In this document: positions 51,701 to 62,100 of the stretch, piece after piece
How positions within the stretch are numbered: the first letter of the stretch is position 1
How the letters are laid out: each line of letters opens with the position of its first letter
Assembly: GCA_964017235.1 (NCBI GenBank)
Contig: OZ024938.1
Coordinates: 5,943,454 to 6,007,453, forward strand
Length of the DNA stretch: 64,000 bases
Reading direction: 5' to 3'
Source: Sabellastarte sp. h YS-2021
Lineage: Eukaryota > Annelida > Polychaeta > Sabellida > Sabellidae
Program-made: the position numbers and the translations under genes
The notes under the pieces: generated by a model
Told to the model about the DNA's origin: nothing
Databases searched by the model: none
What the model saw: only the letters and a program-made list of their open reading frames with translations

Positions 51701-53111
51701 GCCAACTGTATCCTAGTTACCCTGATGGATGCTGCTAGTGGAGGTGTGTCCTCATTTGACGATTTTCTTATTTCTATGGCTCTAAAACAAGATTCTTCTC
51801 TGGATTCATTGTGCTGTTTTGTTTTTACTTTATTCAAGCAAAAGGTTCTAATTGTAATTGAGCTTTTAGAGTGCTTAATCTCGGTCACTAAGACAAACCC
51901 TAAGGTATATAATCAAAGGCATAATGGGCTGTGTCTAAGGACAGAGGACACAACCATGATCAAAGTATATTCTAATATAAGTATTTTATGTTAGAATGAT
52001 AAAATTCCATCTTTTTTTCTAAAGGAAAAGAAATGTGGTCAGGCAAAAAGCATCAGGTAAATCATTCCAAATCTTTTGGAGCATCATAAGACCTAATGCA
52101 TTGGCAGACTTCCATGTTGAACATACTATGGAACCGCATTCACAACAACATCTGCCTGACTTCAGTAATTATTATATGTACACCCTGTCTGGGTTTAAGT
52201 AAAGCTCCAAAATATTTTGGCTCACCAAGATGGAGGAATGCATACATCAGTGAAGGTTTAAAATAGAGCTTTTTCATCTTAGTCCACCAGTCCCCCTTGC
52301 ATCTCCATGGTTACTGACAAATAAGTGTGATACATTTGTACGAATTTTCTATAATGGTTGTGTTATGTGCTTTAGAATCTACTGATACAAAGGTCAATTT
52401 CAATAAAACTCTGAACATAAATTTTTAACTAATATTTCATTGTAGAAGTATTATTAGGTATGTTAAATATCAACAAAACTTGTTTTGGAGATAAACTCGG
52501 TTTTAAGTGGGTTAGCAGGTTTGGCATCTAATTACAGGCTGTCACCTCTGTGTGGGTTTGACTTTTACAAAGGACAATGCTGAGGATCTATCCCCATATG
52601 ACCCTTATTGTTAAACAGGGTCTAAAATTTAAACTTCGGTAAGAATTATATACCCAGGTGTAGATTATTTTGTTTTGAGAAATATTTACACTAAATAACA
52701 AGGTCTCTAATGATCAAATAATACATTGCAAATTAAGAAAATCCAACCATTTTGAAGACAGATTCAGCACCTGTTGTTTAATAAGTTACAAACTTCATGG
52801 GTCAGCTTTTGAGATTGCCCGATCTTTAAGTATGTGTTTAAATATGTTATTCTGTTAAAAGCTTGTCAAGGATTCATCCTTTTTTTGTTTGAACACCACT
52901 GTTCTAAATATGTTCTAAACTAAGTCAAATATCTGACTGTTAATTTTCTACTTTTCTTCTATCATGTCAGGTGGCTACATCATCTCTTATGCCGATGACA
53001 AAAAGCTTAATGTTGCGAAAACCAATGAAGCTGTGGCAACGTTTGGTGCAACCGGGACTGCATTCAAGTTGGTCGTTGGAAGCACAACCTTATCGGGTAA
53101 GGTGTGTGTGT

Positions 53112-53142
<31 letters not shown>

Positions 53143-56100
53143 TGTGGGCAGGGGTGCATGCGTGTGGTATTTGGTTCTGCTTATGACTCCTTTACACACT
53201 CCGACAATACATCACCTGTTGATACTGAGCCATTAAAACTGACTTAACATACAAACGCAGACTCTATTTTAACAATTTCTTCTTCTAGGAAGTCACCTCT
53301 GAGGCCGGGGTTCGATCCCCGTGACGGCCTTAAGTGGGAAAGCTGGTAGTTGCTTGCCGTTGGTCGGCAGTTTACAGTACACAACCCTAGCGAACTCTAT
53401 GTACTGGTTTCCTCTGCCCTTCCAACTACCCGTCGTGATATGACCTGTACAGTGTTGAAAACGACGTAAAACCCCAAATAAATAAACAAATAAATCTTCT
53501 AGGAAGTCTCTGGTATCTACTTGCAGATGATGCCTGAAGGAGTTTTGTTTGTGTTGTAATAGGGATCTATATATTTGCAATCCACCCACACCAAAATCCA
53601 ATGCAGTGTTACAATATAACAAGTTGGAGATTATAAGACTGGGAGGGTAACCCTAGATCTCTAAAAGGCAAGGGCATTAGTATTCAAATCACATCCATTT
53701 GTTCATCCAATCTTGGTCATATTCTCACGTAAGGTGGGCTCTACAAGAGGCTTGGTTCTCCTCAAATATGGTTTGTAAATATCGTAATTGTGATTTTTTC
53801 AGTAACATCAGCATGAAAAACTTTATAGCTGTTGGTCGATCAATGTGGAGTTGTAAGAGGGATGGAAAGCTCATGGCTTTCAAGGTATATTTGGATTGAT
53901 AATCTGGATAATAAAGAAACTCGCCCGGATTTCAGATGATTCTTTAACTGGGCTGCAAGGCCATTCAGTAGATGTAAAGCCGCCATAACCTGACATGCAA
54001 TATCTCAAATTGCATATCTCCATAATAAAATCCTATACAAAATTCTGAAAAGAAATAACCTGTTGCAAATAACTTTATGTGACCACATGGGTCGCCACAA
54101 GACAGGGGTGCTGTGTAAGAAAATGAAAACATGGCCACCACACAGGAGATAGTAATTTTAATTCTAATTGGACTTTTATAGGGCTTAATCTCCCCACACA
54201 AGAGGACTCTAAGGTGCAACAAAACCAAAAGCAGTCTACAAAATTTCAGTATCCAGGGACATAAGAGGGGTCAAGCACCACAGAGAACACCAGGGGAATG
54301 ATCCAGGATGAGTATGCTTTGGGGTACATGTAGGTTTTAAGCTGCTTTCTGAAGGAGGCCAGGGAGGGAGAGGCACGAATCTCATCTGGAAGAGCATTCC
54401 ACACAGTGGGGACATCAAAAGTAAAACTATTACCAGACTGTTTAACCGATTTATGAACAGTCGAATGATTTATAATGGTCTGATAGGTAGGATGTGAACC
54501 ATTTCAGAACAGAGCCACCAACTCCAAACCAAATTCGGAGGCAAATAAGAAGAGTGGAATGATCTATGGTATCGAAGGCGAACAATACTAAGGCAGTGGG
54601 TTCACCTCTTGACAATGATAAGTGAACTTCATTTTTTATGGAGAGAAGAGCTGTCTCAGTTGAGTGACCAGCCTTATATGCCAACTGGTACGGGTTGTCT
54701 AAGTTATGGACATGAATATGTTCTAACAGCTTCTTAGCAACCACACATTCTACCAGTTTTGATATAAAACTGAGGCCAGATACGGGGCGATAATTCTTCA
54801 GGTCATCTGAAAGAAGATTTGGCTTTTTTAATAAGAGGAGTGACCAAAGCAGTTTTGAAAGCATCAGGGACACGTCCTAATTAGTATTAAACATTAAAGC
54901 ACAGTCTCATACAGGCAACCAGTTAAAGTGCAGTCACATACAGGTTACTACCTCTCGCTCAACCAAGGAATGAGATCCAGTACACCTTAATGTCCGGTCA
55001 CACGACAGTTTGTGCCTTCTTAGATACTGCTTGTTAATTTTATGTATTAAAATTACACTACTGATAAGATGTGTTTGCAACTCATATCTTAACCCTTTAG
55101 ATAAAACAATAATGATACATTAAATGAATTGTGTTGCAGGTATATATCTATTCTATTTAGTATTAGTTTCTCAATTTTAAACTACATTATGAAAAAAATG
55201 TGTATATCCTATTTACTTGCTATATATATTCTAATAAAACAATCAGGCCAATAAATTAGGTCGAGTGACATCATATATTTCAATGTCTTGCAAAGAGGGT
55301 GTATTGACATTTTCAAAATATTTTTATTTTACTTTGTAACAAGATAAAAACTCCAGTGTAATATCAATAGAAGCCAACACTTCTGTCAAAAAGAAGACAT
55401 ATTTATAATTTACACAGTTTTGACAAAATAAAACTTCTATGAAAGTACAGCATGTTGTGTGATTTACAGGTTTCACAAGTGCAGATGTTTCTTCCCTCAC
55501 TAACAAAGATGCTGCTTTCCGTATATCTGACCAAACTGGTACCGACGGAAAAACCGAGTGTCTGAGCGATGAGTTGAAGTACATCAGTTCTGATACAACC
55601 ACGGCATGTGATGGCAAAACTTGGTACTTCAACCTGGGTACGTCTAATATGTCTTCCAAACTTACTGTGTCATCTCCCTCTGTAGAGTAAGATTTCCCCA
55701 TCTGCAGAGGCTATGGATGTAGTATAATTGCACTTTTAATAATTCTTACATAAACAAGTATGTAATGGATATAGGTTAAAAGGGATTAATTACATGATCC
55801 AATTATCTTTGATGTGTATCAATGACACCTAGCCAAAGTTCTCACTTTATACATAATTATAAAGATTTTAATTCATCACTATTTCAATTAAGGCATGTTG
55901 TTTCTGTTGAAAAGGACCCCTTATTTTTCTGTTTCAATAATCCTAAAGATATCTCTTTATCAACCCAGTCGAATGCTCTCTGCAGGTCTATAAATAAGTT
56001 TTAATTACAAAGGTTTTCAACTGGAGTATTCTGCAATACAAATGAGAGGATTTGTGACTAATTGAGACCATCCTGTGACATTATTATTAAACACAACTTT

Positions 56101-59100
56101 AAAGTACTTGTAAAAACCATGCTATATTTCTTTTGGTATCAATTTTGAGGAAATTAAGGACAATGAGGGAAAGAACTTCAAATGTAATGAGTACTTTTAT
56201 AGCTCTTAGTCTGTAACATATGACAGGCACTAAGGGCAACAGAGTAATAAGGGGAGCAGGGAAAACTCAGAATCCATAGATAAGGCAGCTAGATTTATTT
56301 ATTTGGGTTTTTACATCAGTTTCATCACTCTATGGGTCATATCATGACGGGTAGTTTTGTGTGCAGAGGAAACCAGTACATACAGTTGGTCAAGGTTCTG
56401 TACTGTAGATTGCCGACTACTGGTAAGTAACTACCAACTTTTCCACATAGGGTCTGGGGTTTGAACCGCCGACCTCAGACGTGGGAGGCGAGTGTGTTAC
56501 CCCTGTACTACCGTTGTCCCCATAGCAGCTTGACACCAGAGTTACCAGGGAGACATGAAAGCTATGGAGAGAAGGGTTTACTGAAGAGGCAAGTTTTCAA
56601 ATGGCATCTGAAAGATGACGGAGAAACTACTGTTTGGACGTCTTACACATAGCTTCATTCCACAAAGTTGGAGCATCAGAAAGAAAGATAATATTTTCAA
56701 AACTCTGGCTAAAGAGCTTTTAGTTTGTGCACAGAAAACAACTTAGCAATACACTCTATCCAGCATTTCCATGGTACAGAACTTGGCAATGGCTATGGAA
56801 AGATGATTTTTGAAATTGGATTTTGGTGTATCGCCTTAGACTCTGCCTGGCAGAGATTAAGCACCATAAAAGTACAGAACAGAATAAAATCTGGAACAGC
56901 ATTAAATTTTTATTCACAAATAGTTGATCTCATTTTGGTTCAACTTTTAGATTTTAATTTGTTCCAACCAGGATTGTGATTTAAAAACTTTGAATCAAAT
57001 ATGGTCAAATAATCAGCATTTAATCCAAAATAATTATCTTGACTTCTAGAATATGAAATTAAGTCAAGGATTTTCGGAGCCATTTTCTGAAACTTTATCT
57101 GATTTTTAGCTCAGATTCTTCTTTGTGAAAACTGTCTATTGTGACAAATTTCATCTTAACACTTTTAGCACTAAGGCTTCTTAACTTTCAAAATTCATGA
57201 GTAGTTAGAGTAAGAAATCTAAAATTGGCCACATATCTGAAATTCGCCACATGTGAAAATACTAATGAAATAAATGAATTGTGGTGAGATTTGTTGAATG
57301 TATAGTAAATTAAGGCTTTTTGAACTGAAAAATACCAATTTTTGGACAAAAACATCATTTTCGTCATAAAATTAACTAAGGTTTTAGAGGTGGCGAATTT
57401 TAGATTTCTTACTCTAATACAATAAAGAGCTTAAAATTATTTTTAAAGACTTAGTAGACCAACAGAAACGTATTTTTTAAACACCTTCTGTCCAGGAATA
57501 AGGGAGAAATCAAAATTTCAAAATATTAAGTGTGTTTTTTTATGCCCAACAAATAAAGTCCCAATAAGGTTACTTTTTCGAATCCAGATTTCAACAATTT
57601 TTTTATGTGTCATCGGAGAATGAAACATAAAATCATCAGAAGAAAGGTTTTTAAGTTTAAAAAATTAAAAGGATATGTGTCAGTTCTGTAATTTTGTTTC
57701 CTATTCCATTTTAGAGGATTGTACTGACTCCAACTGCAAGATGTGTAACCTTGGTAAAGCTATGTGTACTGGATGCAATGATATGTATGTACTGAAAGCT
57801 GACAAGACTTGTACAGGTGAGTTCAAAACATATTATCATATACAGCCAACACTACTGGAGGTTGTAGTCAGCAGGTGGAAAACTATGACCTCAGAGAAAA
57901 ACAGCCAACAACAAACCTCCAGCTCTGGGGCCGGTTGCACAGAGGCTCTTAGACTTAGTATGGACTTAGGCTAAGTCAGGGACTTAAATCTGAGACTTCT
58001 GTCTCAGGTAAGTCTGGGAACTTAAATATATTTTATAAAGCGTGACTTAGCTAGGTCTAAGCTTATGGAATAATCACAGCGGTTTTCTATATCGTGTGAC
58101 CCTTTATCTCTGGTCAAAAAGTTTATATTGTATATTTAGTGTCATGTATAGTTTGTTTTAACCCATTTCATCTTTGCTAAAGTGCTGTTTTTCAATGGAA
58201 AGTTTTATAACTAAGACTCATTTATAAAGGTGTCTTTCTTATTTAATCTTTATTTTTAGGTATTTCAAATTTTAAAGTAAGAGCAATTTATGGCGGCTAT
58301 ATCTAATTTTTTGCTGACAAAAAGTTAAGACCACCCCCAGATAGTTTCAGCAAAAACTTAAAACAGTCTTAAATAAGGGGTAACTCTTTTGGTCAAACCA
58401 GTTCCTAGTTCTGCTTCATAGGAGAAACCAAATTGGGGAGGACAATTTATCACAGAGACTGGATTTGTTAATATGTAATGCACTCAGTAAAGATAATATA
58501 GCATTAAACATAAGAACACTACGACAGCATACAACTGGACCTGATACATTGAAAGAGACAGAATAACACAGATGTGTAAAGAAAGGGGCAGAATTTTAGC
58601 GGAAGAGCTTCATAAATGATACAGCAACCAGTAGTTATGTTCATTGAACTGCACAAAGGCTATAATTGAACAAAAAATTTAGTTGCTTTAAATTCCTGCT
58701 TATTACTGAAGGGAATGGGATAGTGGAGAAGGAATAAGATGGTTCACGAAGGACAAGGGATGACTAACCCTAGGTTTGTGGTGAAGAGGCTAGCATCTCT
58801 ACTATTATCCAACCCTTCTAAGCTGTGGTCTAAGTAAAAGGATACCTAGGGTGGATTTCATGAAAGGTCTTAGCCCAGTCTCAGTCTCAAACTTGAGACT
58901 TTTGTCTCAAATTATTGGAACATTTGACTTGAGCACATGGGCTCAGCCTTTATGGAGTTCTCAAAAGGTCTCAGTCTCAGCTTTGGCTGAGCCACTGGCT
59001 CAAATGCTGAGACTGGTAGGTAGTGGGCTTAAGTTTTGTAAACAGAGTCTCAAATATGGCTACCACAGTTCATTCTCCACTTCAAAATTTCAAATGGCTA

Positions 59101-62100
59101 CAAGTACATGGTACAAGTATATAAAAAAACTACCTAAAGTTGTATTTGGGTGTTTCTACATGTTCACAAGGTTTTCCATAGTAAAATAGCATTTGGCCAG
59201 CGTATATTATCTGTCAAACAAAGAACATATATGTCATCAGTAGAATATTTTGACTACAAAAAAGAATCACATGACACAGACACCACTGTGGTTATTTGAT
59301 AACCTTGGTCTCAACTTTTTTCAGCAAAGACCTAGCTGAGCCAAAAGGCTCAGATTTGAGTCAATGACTCAGCCTGAAACTGGGCTTAATCTGAGACCTT
59401 TCATGAAATCCGCCCCTGGGTAAATTGCCTCCCAGTTCTGAAATTCTAGACCTGAGTACCCTTATCTAAGTATATCTACATGATAATAGTGCAATATAAA
59501 GAATCCAACCCTTTAAAGCCCGTTTTAATAAATTGTAGACATCCTAGTCCATACAAATGGAGTCATGTGACCTATCAGCAGAAGGTAAATTGCATTGGTC
59601 GAATGTACTTTCAGAATTATAAGTTTATTTATTTATGTGGTCATTAAAATAATCATATTGCTGCAAAAACGACAAACTACAGTGTCAATTAATTGTAGTT
59701 TCATCAGTTTATCAGTGCTTTCTATCATATGGAAACAGTCTACCAGGATGCACTCTCTCTTATACCAGTATATGTATATATTTAGGGAGAGGAGGCTAAA
59801 TAAAGGAGGCATCTTTTTGGGGGAGGCAAAATAGCATAGTGGATATGAAACTCACCTCTAAATTTTAAGTTCCTGGTTTAATTCTCACAGTCCTTCAGCT
59901 ACCAGTCTTGATAGCACTGATGCAATGTGTTGACTATGAAGTTAAACCCAGAAAACTCTATCATTCTACCCTAGATCTAAAACCTCAATATATGCAATGC
60001 GATGATATATTCAGATTTGCCTTCTTACCACCATATCTCTCTCTCCTTAAAATGGATGCTGTTTTTTGGATGATGACTTCTTCACTCTTAAGCTTTCCAT
60101 CCTTGGAAGATCAGACCTTAAGAAAATGTTCAAATTAACCTGTCACTGTATCAATTATGCACATCTAAGGAATGGCATGCCATTTGCAAGCACCTGATAA
60201 ATGTCCATATTTTTTTTTTTTTTGGTTTTAAGCTTGTACCGACGCCAATGCAAACTGCAACAAGTGCACGTACACGACAGCAGCTACCCCTGTGTTGGAG
60301 TGTACAGGATGCAAGGCTGACTATGAACTGAAAGAGAAGGCGTGTGGTAAGTGTATTGGTTATCCTTTTGTTTCCTTGTACATTGGGTTTCTTAGCAACA
60401 GTACAATGAAGTGCTTTGGCACCATAAAATCAAGTATTAAGAAAATATGACTTTTATAACATTACAGAATACAGTAAAATATAAGCCAGGATCATTTTGT
60501 TTTGTAAAGACCATTGGGACTTTAGTAAGGCTCTAAAAACTAGTTGTAACCAATTTTTAACTTTATACAAAAGTAATAAACGTAAGTTTTGTTTCTGTTT
60601 GGTGTGATTCATATACAGCAAGGAGTATGGGGGATATCATAAGTTAAACATTTCAAATAAGAGAAAAATATTTGCAAACAATACTAGATGAAAAAAGAAA
60701 TTAACTCAGGTTAATGCTCGCCACCCAGTAAGGCACAAGTTGCATTTTGCTAACCTATCTACAATTATTAAATCTTGTTAATTTGGCTACTTTTACATAA
60801 AGTCATTATATACAAGTTCCTTGGCTAAAATAAAGGAAGATCAGAATTAAAATTGAAATAAATTTTCAATCTTTAATCAACTATTTACTGAATGTATCAA
60901 CAATTTTATAGCAAGGATTGTTCATTGGAAAATAGAACAATGACAATTTGTGACAATCAAAAATAATTTTTTTTATTTTACCAGTTCAGTCATGTTGCAC
61001 CATTCTTGAATAAAATATACTGGCTCCATATTGAGTACTTTTATTTTATTTTATTTAGTGTTTGACATCACTCCTATTACCTTATCAGTTGTATTGTGAT
61101 GGGTAGTTTTGTGGGCAGAGGAAACCAGTTCATACAGTTTCTTCAAGGTTCTGTACTGTAAACTGCAGACCAACAGCAAGCAACTACTATCTTTCCCACT
61201 TGAGGTCAGCATGGGATTCAAACTTTGATTCCAGAGGTGGAAGGGTGTTACCACCGCAACCCCCCCCCCCCCCCCCATTCACTTTTTGATATTGTTTAAA
61301 TGCAACCTCCTTATATGAAAAGCAATAAATCTAAATCAACTTTAGTATGTTTCATCTTTCATCAAGTCCGGTCACACGGCAAGTGGCTTTCGCTTTCTTC
61401 AAACAAACCCAACAACTGTATGGGGATGCACAGTTTTGCAGTAGCTTCTCTTACTGAATGGAATAAGCTCCCTCAAGCCATCAGAACCGGAGATAGTCTC
61501 ACTAGGTTTAAGACAATAGTTAAAGTCTTATCTAATCAAACTTGTAGAGCACCCTCCTTAAGTTTCTCCTATATCAGACACGACCATGGACATAGACTCT
61601 ATCTGGTAATTTGACTATTCCTAGTGACGTGTTAGTATTGTTACCACAAATCAACCTCCCATTCTCTTTTACAATATGTGTTTGACCGGAGTTCAGATTG
61701 TACTCTTTTGAGAATGAGTGTTTGATGTTTGGCTACCCTAACCCTAACTTATGTCTCATGTAACACTTGCTGATTGGGTATTTTCAGTTGCACCACTTCT
61801 GTATGCAGCAGTTATTATGAAATCCATTTTAGTGAATAGTTTATCATGTAGTTAATCCACTAGTGGAGACCCCCATCAAAGTATAGTTCAAACTGTGATC
61901 ACAGCCTTTAAATAATGTCTCAGTCTCCACAAGCGGATTCGTAGATTGTTTTGAATCAGAGTCCCCACTGTGGCATAAACATATATATAAACTTTTGAAG
62001 AATTTGATCTTTTAAAAGGTTCATTGCATTGCTCTATGAAAAATAGAATGATTTTTAAATACATGTTTTCTTACAGAACCTATAGTAACATATTGGTAAA

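Noticed and set aside
51553-51888. Minus-strand 111-codon ORF over exon 3
   Set aside because: Shadow of exon 3 and its acceptor repeat on the opposite strand.
52987-53199. Minus- and plus-strand ORFs through the GT/G run
   Set aside because: Only exon 4 (52971-53096) has splice signals and phase fit; the remainder translates a microsatellite.
60181-60232. Poly(T) run as a Pol III terminator
   Set aside because: It is the polypyrimidine tract of the exon 7 acceptor.
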